From Flavobacteriales bacterium (GTDB lineage Bacteria > Bacteroidota > Bacteroidia > CAIKAF01): a stretch of DNA of 64,000 bases. Below, one piece after another: positions 1 through 7,279 of the stretch. The DNA lies in assembly GCA_025451235.1 (NCBI GenBank), contig JANWKT010000008.1:310001-374000 (forward strand), read 5' to 3'. Position 1 is the stretch's first letter, and each line of letters opens with the position of its first letter. A program made the translations under genes and the position numbers. The notes under the pieces were generated by a model. It did not search any database, had not been told where the DNA came from, and worked only from the letters and a program-made list of their open reading frames with translations.

Positions 1-930
1 TTATTAGGCACTGCCAAAAGATATTTACTTACCAAAGGTATGAAAGCCATTGATGGGCCGATTAATTTCGGGGAGAAAAATGAATATTGGGGATTGCTGG
101 TACAAAATTTTGACTATCCACCCACCTATCAGGTCAACTTTAATCCACCTTATTACCAGACCTTTTTTGAGGAGTTTGGGTTCAAAGTTTATTACGAGCA
201 ATACTTGTTTTGGAGAGACCTGAAGAGGGATGCCGATGAAGTTTTTCAAAGAAAAGCTGCTGTGTTATGGAAAGACCCCAAATTCAAAGTAACCAACGTA
301 AAAGGTTATTCAGATGAACAATTGGCCGAATATTTTCTTGCAGTATATAACGATGCATGGGGAAAACATGAAGGATTCAAATCCATGAAATATGACCAAG
401 CATTAAAGATCATGAAGGCCATTAAGCCGGTGAAGGATGTGAGGATCACTCTTTTTGCATTTTACGATAATAAACCTATTGCCTTTTATATCAATCTCCC
501 TGAATTGAATCAGATCTTTAAACATGTAAATGGAAACTTGAATCTCTGGGGCAAATTAAAATTCCTTTTCTACAAGAAGTTTGTAGGAAGTACCACCATG
601 TATGGGGTGGTATTTGGTGTAATACCCGAGTACCAAGGCCATGGAGTAGAAGGGGCCATGTTAAAGTTCGGAGGGATCAACATCATCGGACATACTCCCT
701 ATCAGGATACCATTATTACATGGATTGGTGATTTTAATGTAAAAATGCTGAAGATCTGTAAAAATCTCAACGCTTCGTTGCTTCGAAAATTATTTACCTA
801 CCGGTTGATCATGGATGAAAACATTCCGTTTGAGAGGGCCCCCTTTATAAGTGGAACAAAAGAAGATGTGGATGAGATCATCAACGGACTTATGCCACTG
901 GAGGAGAATATGAAGAAGTACGGGAAGTAA
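1..930 (+). CDS. GNAT-superfamily-like acyltransferase, 5' partial
   Basis: The reading frame is open from base 1, so the gene begins outside the window; the first ATG (base 40) is internal. The visible part carries the signature of a Bacteroidota GNAT-like family: GPINFGE followed by WGLLV, then NPPYY and FEEFGFK (first third), and a C-terminal GNAT-like core with GVIPEYQGHGVEGAM (about residue 200 counted from base 40), which resembles the acetyl-CoA-binding loop. Members are usually near 370-400 residues, so about 70-100 N-terminal residues are probably missing. The substrate is unknown. It converges on the minus-strand glycosyltransferase that ends 5 bases beyond its stop. Recognised from remembered family motifs; a specific reaction cannot be assigned. 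Confidence 0.75.
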   Translation, partial: LLGTAKRYLLTKGMKAIDGPINFGEKNEYWGLLVQNFDYPPTYQVNFNPPYYQTFFEEFGFKVYYEQYLFWRDLKRDADEVFQRKAAVLWKDPKFKVTNVKGYSDEQLAEYFLAVYNDAWGKHEGFKSMKYDQALKIMKAIKPVKDVRITLFAFYDNKPIAFYINLPELNQIFKHVNGNLNLWGKLKFLFYKKFVGSTTMYGVVFGVIPEYQGHGVEGAMLKFGGINIIGHTPYQDTIITWIGDFNVKMLKICKNLNASLLRKLFTYRLIMDENIPFERAPFISGTKEDVDEIINGLMPLEENMKKYGK

Positions 931-935
931 AATAA

Positions 936-2033
936 TTATTTTTTTACCATTTGCATCAATACTTCCAGGTAGGCTTTTTTATTGGCATCGATAGAAAATT
1001 CCTTTTCAATTTTCTCTCTTCCTTTTTTCCCTATCTTTTCTCGTAACGAAGGTGATTCAATGAGTTGAGAAAGGGCTTGGGTCCACTCCTCTTTCGTTTT
1101 TACCAGCATGCCTGATTCTTCATGATCTATCACCCTGAAATTGGCACCTAATGCGGTTGCAACAGTGGGTATGCCGAGTGCCATATATTGGATGGCCTTT
1201 AAACCGCTTTTACCTAATACCCATTCTTCATCAGGTAAAGGATATAACCCAATATCAAATTGCTGAAGTGTTTTTAATTCCACTTCTTCACTCCAGGCAA
1301 TGGCCTCTATATTTAATCCTTCTATATGGATATGGGGATCTCCCATGAGGAGTACCTTGATCGGGTATTTCTTTGACAGGTCCACCAATACCTCTTCTAA
1401 CAAGTAAAAGTATTTGGAGGTGGTAATACTTCCGCTCCATCCAAGGATGATGGGTTCACCATTGCTATAGGTGTTTACTGGTGTATATTTTTTTGTATCC
1501 ACAGTTGATGAAATATCCGTGGTATAAGGATTGTATTTTTTTACAAATTCATCTAAATAGGGGGTACACGTAATCACATGATCTGCTTTTCGCATCAGGT
1601 AAATGGGTTTCTTTCTGCTCTTGAATAATCCCACTGCTTTGTTTGCTTTACTTTTGTTCTCCCTTAAGTAAACAAGATCGTCAATATCATACACGATCTT
1701 TTTTCCTATCATGCAATAAATCCACTCATACAGGGGAATGAAGAACGGAGTTACCCAGAGATGGATATAAACAATATCGTATTTTCTCAATGAAAATATA
1801 AGCCAGAATCTTTTCCAATAACCAATCATTGTTTGGATGAACTTGGTAAAGAAATATCCTTTCTTATAAACGATGGACCAAAGTTTTTTGGTAACAAAGG
1901 GTTTTATGTCTACCTGGAGGCCCGCTTCTTCAAATGCTTCGAAATATTGCTCATATTTAAGTCGCTGACTGGGAGCCACACCCACAGGATAGGGGCAAAT
2001 GATCAACATCTTATATGTACCTGAGTTCTTCAA
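936..2033 (-). CDS. Family 4 glycosyltransferase
   Basis: A 365-residue cytoplasmic glycosyltransferase of the GT-B fold. The N-terminal Rossmann half starts with LIICPYPVGVAPSQRLKYEQ. The C-terminal half holds ILGWSGSITTSKY and the donor-binding stretch KSGLKAIQYMALGIPTVAT, corresponding to the usual nucleotide-sugar-binding region of GT1/GT4 enzymes. It starts 1 base after the stop of the glycosyltransferase upstream (2035-3252), so the two are almost certainly co-transcribed and probably act on the same surface polysaccharide or glycan. Donor and acceptor cannot be read from sequence. No signal peptide is seen. Confidence 0.85.
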   Translation of the reverse strand: MKNSGTYKMLIICPYPVGVAPSQRLKYEQYFEAFEEAGLQVDIKPFVTKKLWSIVYKKGYFFTKFIQTMIGYWKRFWLIFSLRKYDIVYIHLWVTPFFIPLYEWIYCMIGKKIVYDIDDLVYLRENKSKANKAVGLFKSRKKPIYLMRKADHVITCTPYLDEFVKKYNPYTTDISSTVDTKKYTPVNTYSNGEPIILGWSGSITTSKYFYLLEEVLVDLSKKYPIKVLLMGDPHIHIEGLNIEAIAWSEEVELKTLQQFDIGLYPLPDEEWVLGKSGLKAIQYMALGIPTVATALGANFRVIDHEESGMLVKTKEEWTQALSQLIESPSLREKIGKKGREKIEKEFSIDANKKAYLEVLMQMVKK

Positions 2034-2034
2034 C

Positions 2035-3252
2035 TTAACCGATTAGGTGATAAATGTCAGCATATTTTTTTACAGCTGTATCCAATGCATAGTATTTTTT
2101 GCATTCATTCCGGATATGAAGAGGATCGGTATTCAATAATGCTGAGATCGATTCTGCAGCCATTTGATAGTTTTCTTCATTGAATTGTTTTACAATTGTG
2201 CCCGAATGGGTGCTCATGATGATCTGGTCAAGATCTCCAACACCCGAGTTGGTGATCAGTGGGATGCCCATACTCATGATCTCCGCATGTTTGGTTGGAG
2301 AAGAGGACAATTTTGAAAAACAGGGCTGAATGAAAAACAAGGCCACCTGCGTAGCTGCAATATAATAAGGCATATCCGCCCTTTTAGCCCTTGTAATATG
2401 GATGGAAGACTTTTCAATTTGTTTTTTTTCTAATAGCTGATCCATGGCTTTGGTCCAGTCATCATTGCTTACCATGAGAAATGTAGCCTTTGGATATTGT
2501 TTTTTTATTTCCTTGAACTGGTCGAGCATCTCATTCAACATATACCAGGTGCCCAGTGAACCATAATACCCGATGACCATATCGGATCCTATTTCATTTT
2601 TGATAGATTGAAGTTTTTCACCATTCAGGGCATTTCGATCGAACAGATCCATATCGACACTGCATGGGATAACGGTGATCTTATTGAGATGCTTTAAGGT
2701 GGGCCATTCCAGCATGAGCTTTTTACCAGCTTCGGTAAGTGATACAATGGCATTGGAATATTGGGCAAAGGCCGCTTCTTTCGACTTGAAATATTTATAC
2801 ACCAATTTATAAATGGGATTCGAAAGATCCCATAGTTTGCCATCCACCCTTTCATCTGCCCAAAAACCCCGCATATCAAAAACAAAGGGTACATATTTTT
2901 TTCTTTTCAGTTCTAATCCTACCAAAGCGGATATATAACTTCGACAATGCACGAGACTGAATTTTTTTTGTTCATTCAGTGCAAATGCTTTCTTTTTTAT
3001 GGTTTGCACATCCCTAATAGTAGAGATCACCGGAGGTTTTTTACGATAGGGGAGTGGATGCCAATCGATGGCATGTTCATCACATATTTCTTGTATATAA
3101 GTTTTGCCTGATTCGAATTTTTCAGGTTTTTCGCAGCTAATAACGCTAAATCGATAACCTTTTTTTGAAAGCCCAATGATATAGGGTAAAATTTGTGATT
3201 GCCCCAGTGCATCCGTTAGTCCATCATATGTTATATACAAAACCTGTTTCAA
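2035..3252 (-). CDS. Family 4 glycosyltransferase
   Basis: A 405-residue GT-B glycosyltransferase. The N-terminus reads YDGLTDALGQSQILPYIIGL, a hallmark of a GT4 subgroup in polysaccharide clusters. The donor-binding half includes VIGYYGSLGTWYML and HAEIMSMGIPLITNSGVGD. First gene of a two-gene minus-strand operon with the glycosyltransferase at 936-2033. A matching Bacteroidota promoter lies just upstream (-7 box at 3270-3277), in the 113-bp divergent region shared with gcvT. Likely role: synthesis of exopolysaccharide, capsule or O-antigen-like glycan; the exact sugar is unknown. Confidence 0.85.
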   Translation of the reverse strand: MKQVLYITYDGLTDALGQSQILPYIIGLSKKGYRFSVISCEKPEKFESGKTYIQEICDEHAIDWHPLPYRKKPPVISTIRDVQTIKKKAFALNEQKKFSLVHCRSYISALVGLELKRKKYVPFVFDMRGFWADERVDGKLWDLSNPIYKLVYKYFKSKEAAFAQYSNAIVSLTEAGKKLMLEWPTLKHLNKITVIPCSVDMDLFDRNALNGEKLQSIKNEIGSDMVIGYYGSLGTWYMLNEMLDQFKEIKKQYPKATFLMVSNDDWTKAMDQLLEKKQIEKSSIHITRAKRADMPYYIAATQVALFFIQPCFSKLSSSPTKHAEIMSMGIPLITNSGVGDLDQIIMSTHSGTIVKQFNEENYQMAAESISALLNTDPLHIRNECKKYYALDTAVKKYADIYHLIG

Positions 3253-3269
3253 TAGTGGGGAATTATGGG

Positions 3270-3277
3270 CAAAATTA
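3270..3277 (-). promoter_or_regulatory. Bacteroidota -7 box (TAATTTTG) of the glycosyltransferase operon
   Basis: Reading the minus strand, TAATTTTG fits TAnnTTTG and sits 18 bases upstream of the start codon at 3252, giving a short leader of about 12 bases. A CTG at about the -33 position is a one-base mismatch to the expected TTG. Confidence 0.5.
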
Positions 3278-3311
3278 ATAAAATGAATTGAGTGGCAGTA
3301 TGATGCATTGA

Positions 3312-3343
3312 TTGTTAAAAGTATGAATATACTTATATATTTG
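3312..3343 (+). promoter_or_regulatory. gcvT promoter (TTG ... TATATTTG)
   Basis: TTG at 3312-3314 and TATATTTG at 3336-3343 fit the Bacteroidota -33/-7 promoter, with a 21-bp spacer, predicting a start of transcription near 3349 and a leader of about 16 bases. The spacer holds an inverted repeat, AAGTAT gaat ATACTT (3319-3334), which could be an operator; that part is inference. Confidence 0.6.
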
Positions 3344-3365
3344 TCCTTTAATATTTCATTAAAAA

Positions 3366-4454
3366 ATGAAAAACACCGCTTTAACTAACAAACATATTGG
3401 CCTTGGTGCTAAAATGGTTGAATTTGCTGGCTATAACATGCCTATACAATACTCTAACCTTCTGTTGGAACACGAAAATGTAAGGACCAAAGCCGGAATG
3501 TTTGATGTTTCCCATATGGGTGAATTCCTGGTGGAGGGCAAGGGGGCATTGGATTTATTGCAGTTTGTTACTTCCAATGATGTTTCCAAACTCAGTCCTG
3601 GTAAGGTTCAGTATTCTTGTCTACCTAACGAGCAAGGAGGAATTGTGGATGATCTTCTGGTGTATATGATGGATACCGACAAATATATGCTGGTGGTGAA
3701 TGCATCGAATATCGAAAAAGATTGGAACTGGATCAACCAATGGAATGAAAAATTTGGTGCTGAGCTCAAAAATGCCTCTGAATTTATGTCATTACTGGCA
3801 ATTCAAGGCCCAAAAGCCACTCAAATTTTGCAAAAACTTACGAAAACAGATTTAAGTGCGATCCCTTATTATCATTTTGCCATTGGACAATTTGCAGGTG
3901 AGGATGGAGTGATCATTTCCAATACTGGGTATACGGGTGCAGGCGGCTTCGAGATCTATATGAAGAATGAAGATGCCGAAAAAATATGGGATGCAATCAT
4001 GGAAGCCGGTAAGGAATTCGGGTTGTTACCGGTTGGTTTGGGTGCCAGGGATACACTTCGCTTAGAAATGGCTTTCTGCCTATATGGAAATGATATCAAC
4101 GATACCACATCACCCATAGCGGCAGGATTGGGTTGGATCACTAAATTCAATAAAGATTTTATCAATAAAGCCAATCTCCTCAAAGATAAAGAAGAGGGTA
4201 CTCCGAGAAAATTAGTAGGATTTGAAATGATCGACAAAGGAATTCCACGGCATGACTATGAGATCAAAGATGAAAGTGGAATTAAGATTGGAGTGGTGAC
4301 TTCAGGAACCCAATCCCCATCGCTTGGCAAGGCCATTGGAATGGGTTATGTAAACACAGATACCATCAAGCAGAATAAACCTATCTTTGTTGAAGTGAGG
4401 GGAAAGTTACTCCAGGCAAAGATCGTAAAAACTCCTTTTTATATTAACAACTAA
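3366..4454 (+). CDS. gcvT: Aminomethyltransferase (glycine cleavage T protein)
   Basis: The 362-residue length equals that of the family. GcvT transfers the methylene group from the aminomethyl-lipoyl arm of the H protein to tetrahydrofolate, releasing ammonia. Visible family motifs are [22 protein letters not shown] and [14 protein letters not shown] (folate-binding region), [12 protein letters not shown], and [19 protein letters not shown]. The C-terminal beta-barrel ends with GYVN and FVEVRGK. No gcvH or gcvP is adjacent, as is usual in Bacteroidota. comB follows after 11 bases, so the two are probably co-transcribed. The upstream promoter is well formed. Confidence 0.97.
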   Translation: MKNTALTNKHIGLGAKMVEFAGYNMPIQYSNLLLEHENVRTKAGMFDVSHMGEFLVEGKGALDLLQFVTSNDVSKLSPGKVQYSCLPNEQGGIVDDLLVYMMDTDKYMLVVNASNIEKDWNWINQWNEKFGAELKNASEFMSLLAIQGPKATQILQKLTKTDLSAIPYYHFAIGQFAGEDGVIISNTGYTGAGGFEIYMKNEDAEKIWDAIMEAGKEFGLLPVGLGARDTLRLEMAFCLYGNDINDTTSPIAAGLGWITKFNKDFINKANLLKDKEEGTPRKLVGFEMIDKGIPRHDYEIKDESGIKIGVVTSGTQSPSLGKAIGMGYVNTDTIKQNKPIFVEVRGKLLQAKIVKTPFYINN

Positions 4455-4465
4455 TCCGCTTCATT

Positions 4466-5212
4466 TTGAGCAAAAAACCAATCGTTAGAGTTTGCATATC
4501 TCCAGCCTTATATGAGCTATATAGGCAGCAGGAAGGAATTACCGTGGTGGTGGATATTTTCAGAGCCACATCGGCTATTTGCACGGCCCTACAGAATGGT
4601 GTGAATGAAGTGATCCCAGTGGCATCCATTCACGATGCAAAAAGATATGCCGAAGATGATGATGTGATCATTGCAGCTGAAAGAGGGGGTGAAGTGGTGG
4701 ATGGATTCAAATATGGGAATTCTCCTTTATCTTATATTGACAACCCTGAGATCATAGGGAAGACCTTGGTACTAACTACCACCAATGGAACCCAGGCGAT
4801 AGATGCTGCCAAAAATGATGGAGCATTGGTGATAGGTGCTTTTTGTAACCTGGATGTACTTACTGCCTGGTTGATCAACGAAAACCAGGATGTGATGATC
4901 CTTTGTTCGGGTTGGAAGAACAGGTTGAATCTGGAGGATTCTTTATTCGCAGGTGCTGTTGTGGATGCATTGCTGAACTCCGGTTTCGAATATGATATCG
5001 ATAGCGACGCGGCTATCATTACAAGACTACTCTACACTTCTTCGGGGAATGATATGCTTGGATTCCTGGAGAATTCATCCCATCGTAACCGTTTAAAAAA
5101 CCTGCATCTCGAAAAGGATATTGAATATTGTCTTCAACGGAATACCTGTCATGTAGTCCCTAAATTAACGGGAGGAGCCATCAAAAATATTCTCAAACAA
5201 CCAGCTTATTAA
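4466..5212 (+). CDS. comB: 2-phosphosulfolactate phosphatase-like protein (ComB family)
   Basis: A 248-residue ComB-family protein. The family dephosphorylates 2-phospho-3-sulfolactate, a Mg-dependent step first described in coenzyme M synthesis. Characteristic stretches are VVVDIFRATSAICTAL, AAERGGEVVDGFKYGNSP and LVLTTTNGTQAI (the TTTNGT block), with a C-terminal tail close to NRLKNLHLEKDIEYCL. The only in-frame start close to gcvT is TTG at 4466. Coenzyme M is not expected here, so the substrate may be a sulfonate used elsewhere (for example for sulfonolipids) or a different phosphoester; this is inference. No comA or comC partner is in view. Confidence 0.85.
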   Translation: MSKKPIVRVCISPALYELYRQQEGITVVVDIFRATSAICTALQNGVNEVIPVASIHDAKRYAEDDDVIIAAERGGEVVDGFKYGNSPLSYIDNPEIIGKTLVLTTTNGTQAIDAAKNDGALVIGAFCNLDVLTAWLINENQDVMILCSGWKNRLNLEDSLFAGAVVDALLNSGFEYDIDSDAAIITRLLYTSSGNDMLGFLENSSHRNRLKNLHLEKDIEYCLQRNTCHVVPKLTGGAIKNILKQPAY

Positions 5213-5218
5213 TTTGAT

Positions 5219-5271
5219 ATTCTAAAATTTGAGATTCGAAATTTCAAATTTCGAATCTCAAATTTTAGAAT
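5219..5271. terminator. Bidirectional terminator: perfect 26-bp inverted repeat
   Basis: Arms 5219-5244 and 5246-5271 are exact reverse complements separated by a single C. The AT-rich hairpin lies between the convergent comB (+) and DUF4476 gene (-), 6 bases after one stop and 4 bases before the other. The ends of each arm are rich in A or T in both directions, so it can terminate both transcripts. Confidence 0.75.
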
Positions 5272-5275
5272 GAAT

Positions 5276-6370
5276 TTACTGTCTTCCCTGAACGTATTTG
5301 GTGAGATCATCTTTACTGCTGGAAAATTGGAATACATCATTTACCTGATAGTAGTTCGATCGATCACTGCAAAAATCATAGGCGTATTTTGCTACTTCCA
5401 ACTTCGAATCATCGAAGGAAAATAATCCCAGGATTTCTTTGATCTGACTTACGGTAAAGCATTTTTTTGCCGATAAAACCTGTTTTGCCAAGGTTATCTT
5501 CCCACTATCGAAGGAGGTATTTTTGATCGAATTCTTGATATCCGTCATATCTGTTTGCGTAACCGTACAAGCCACCGAAATAATGGTGGTTGTGGTAGTA
5601 GTGGTTGAATTTCCTTTGAGAAAATTATTGAAATCAATTTTATACGTAGAAGTAGGCAATAATTGATCTGCATATCCGTAGTTGCCTCGGTCGTATGCCC
5701 TTAAGTAAGCAGATTTCAATATATCCAGCCTCATACTTTCCATGCTGAAAATGCTGGTCAGTTTCATGATCTGTGCAGTGCTTAAACAATTCATATTGAT
5801 GAAATCCTTCACAACAGTGGCTTTGGCGTTGTCCGACATTTTATTGAATTTATATCCGGTATAGCTGGTATAAAAAGCAGATTCATCCATCGGATAATTA
5901 CATCCGGTCATTCCGAAATAGTTAGTGAATTCGGGATAGGTGTATACAGGATAATCGTAGGCATTGATAGTAGTTGTCGTTGTATATGTATTGGTATTGG
6001 TTTGCATTCTTTGTGCAGCCACGTAATCATGTAAACGAAATACCGTTGAAAAATAGGCGAAGGCGTCATATACATCATAGAAATTCTCTTTATCCACCGT
6101 ATTTTTATAGGCAGCCTTACTGAACTCCAATTTATCCTGGTCGCCAAAAAAAAGCATGGTGATCTGTTTTACCTGAGAAGAACTCAAGCAGTTATTATTG
6201 GCGAGGTTAATAGCATAGGTTAGTTTGGAGGTAGTGTTAACCGTTGAGCTGATGGTTCCATATTCTCTCTGGAAAAATGTATTACTTACGGGAACAGTAC
6301 AAGTAGTTTGCGAAAAACTACTTACTGAAAATAATACAAAAGCTAAAACTAAAAGTACATGTTTGTTCAT
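5276..6370 (-). CDS. Secreted DUF4476 repeat protein
   Basis: 364 residues beginning with a clear signal peptide (MNKHVLLVLAFVLFSVSSFSQ). The mature part holds about three copies of the helical DUF4476 module, each with a version of CLSxxQxKxxxxxFxxDxxKLxxxKxAY followed by a DxxNY/F segment: roughly residues 50-120, 190-250 and 275-360. Between the modules are Thr-rich linkers (NTNTYTTTTTINAY; NSTTTTTTTII), typical of surface-exposed spacers. DUF4476 is of unknown function and nearly confined to Bacteroidota. A TAAATTTG -7 box lies 53 bases upstream. Calcium or protein binding would be guesswork. Confidence 0.85.
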   Translation of the reverse strand: MNKHVLLVLAFVLFSVSSFSQTTCTVPVSNTFFQREYGTISSTVNTTSKLTYAINLANNNCLSSSQVKQITMLFFGDQDKLEFSKAAYKNTVDKENFYDVYDAFAYFSTVFRLHDYVAAQRMQTNTNTYTTTTTINAYDYPVYTYPEFTNYFGMTGCNYPMDESAFYTSYTGYKFNKMSDNAKATVVKDFINMNCLSTAQIMKLTSIFSMESMRLDILKSAYLRAYDRGNYGYADQLLPTSTYKIDFNNFLKGNSTTTTTTTIISVACTVTQTDMTDIKNSIKNTSFDSGKITLAKQVLSAKKCFTVSQIKEILGLFSFDDSKLEVAKYAYDFCSDRSNYYQVNDVFQFSSSKDDLTKYVQGRQ

Positions 6371-6422
6371 AACCTATATATTAATTGGTTTATTATGTTT
6401 TTGAATATTTCAATTAACATGC

Positions 6423-6430
6423 CAAATTTA
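6423..6430 (-). promoter_or_regulatory. -7 box (TAAATTTG) of the DUF4476 gene
   Basis: On the minus strand TAAATTTG matches TAnnTTTG exactly and predicts a start of transcription near 6417, leaving a 5' leader of about 45 bases before the ATG at 6370. Confidence 0.5.
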
Positions 6431-6551
6431 GGGATTAACTGATTGGTAGTTCTTCTCAATAAGGCCGTTGGGAAAAAATTAAGAACTTGTAGAGAGGTTG
6501 TAGAGATTATTTTGTGGCAGCAGTTTGAAAGGTGGGTAGCATCGGACCTTC

Positions 6552-7142
6552 TTATTTACTTTCTTTCCAGGTTTTATATCCTTTGTCCTGGATTTTCCGA
6601 TCAGCAGGAACTTCTCTCAACGGTTCGCAAGCTTTTAAGCTATTATAACAATCTGCCGGCAATTGCTGATAGATCTTGGTCCCTTCGGTTTTCCAACGGA
6701 TCATCTCATCACTTACATCCTTTACGATCTTGGCGGGATTGCCCACCACCACTTTTCTGGCCGGAATTTCCATCTCTGCCGGGATAAAACAAAGAGCCCC
6801 TACAATACATTCATTGCCCAGTTTTACTTCATCCATGACCACCGCATTCATTCCTATTAAACAGTTTTCGCCAATCTCAGCCCCGTGAATAATGGCCCCA
6901 TGACCTATATGTGCATTTTTACGAAGGTAGACAGTGGTCCCCGGGAACATATGGACAGTACAATTTTCCTGAACATTGCACCCATCTTCGATAATGATCT
7001 GGCCCCAATCACCACGGATGGCCGCCCCTGGACCGATATATACATTTTTACCAATGATTACATTGCCTGTAACTGCGGCCTGCGGATGAATAAAAGAGGA
7101 GGGGTCGACCACCGGTATATAACCTTCAAACTCGTAAATCAT
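6552..7142 (-). CDS. Hexapeptide-repeat protein, gamma-carbonic anhydrase / PaaY family
   Basis: 196 residues. Residues 15-150 form a left-handed parallel beta-helix of hexapeptide repeats (NVIIGKNVYIGPGAAI; ENCLIGMNAVVMDEV; GNECIVGALC). Three histidines at the positions used for metal binding in gamma-carbonic anhydrases are present: H64 (TVHMFPG), H81 and H86 (IGHGAIIHG). The C-terminal extension (VGNPAKIVKDVSDEMIRWKTEGTKIYQQLP) is that of the PaaY/CaiE subgroup. Possible activities are a carbonic anhydrase or a CoA-thioester-related housekeeping function; no phenylacetate or carnitine genes are nearby. The short region upstream is divergent with the gene at 7280. Confidence 0.85.
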   Translation of the reverse strand: MIYEFEGYIPVVDPSSFIHPQAAVTGNVIIGKNVYIGPGAAIRGDWGQIIIEDGCNVQENCTVHMFPGTTVYLRKNAHIGHGAIIHGAEIGENCLIGMNAVVMDEVKLGNECIVGALCFIPAEMEIPARKVVVGNPAKIVKDVSDEMIRWKTEGTKIYQQLPADCYNSLKACEPLREVPADRKIQDKGYKTWKESK

Positions 7143-7218
7143 AGCTCATTAATTGTATTTTCCTGTTCAAATGTAGAATAATAGGGGTTAATCCCCTGCT
7201 GTTCATATTTTGTTTTCT

Positions 7219-7226
7219 TAAATTTG
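7219..7226 (+). promoter_or_regulatory. -7 box (TAAATTTG) of the type B T9SS cargo gene
   Basis: Exact match to TAnnTTTG, 53 bases before the ATG at 7280. A GGGG-TTAAT-CCCC inverted repeat at 7184-7196 lies 22 bases upstream of the box, in the divergent region, and could be an operator or a hairpin; this is inference. Confidence 0.5.
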
Positions 7227-7279
7227 CAACTATATCAACGATTGTTCCCTCTTTATAATACTAGAAAAGCAATATTTAG

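Noticed and set aside
6443-6787. Plus-strand open frame of 114 codons
   Set aside because: Most of it is antisense to the hexapeptide-repeat gene, which has strong family motifs.
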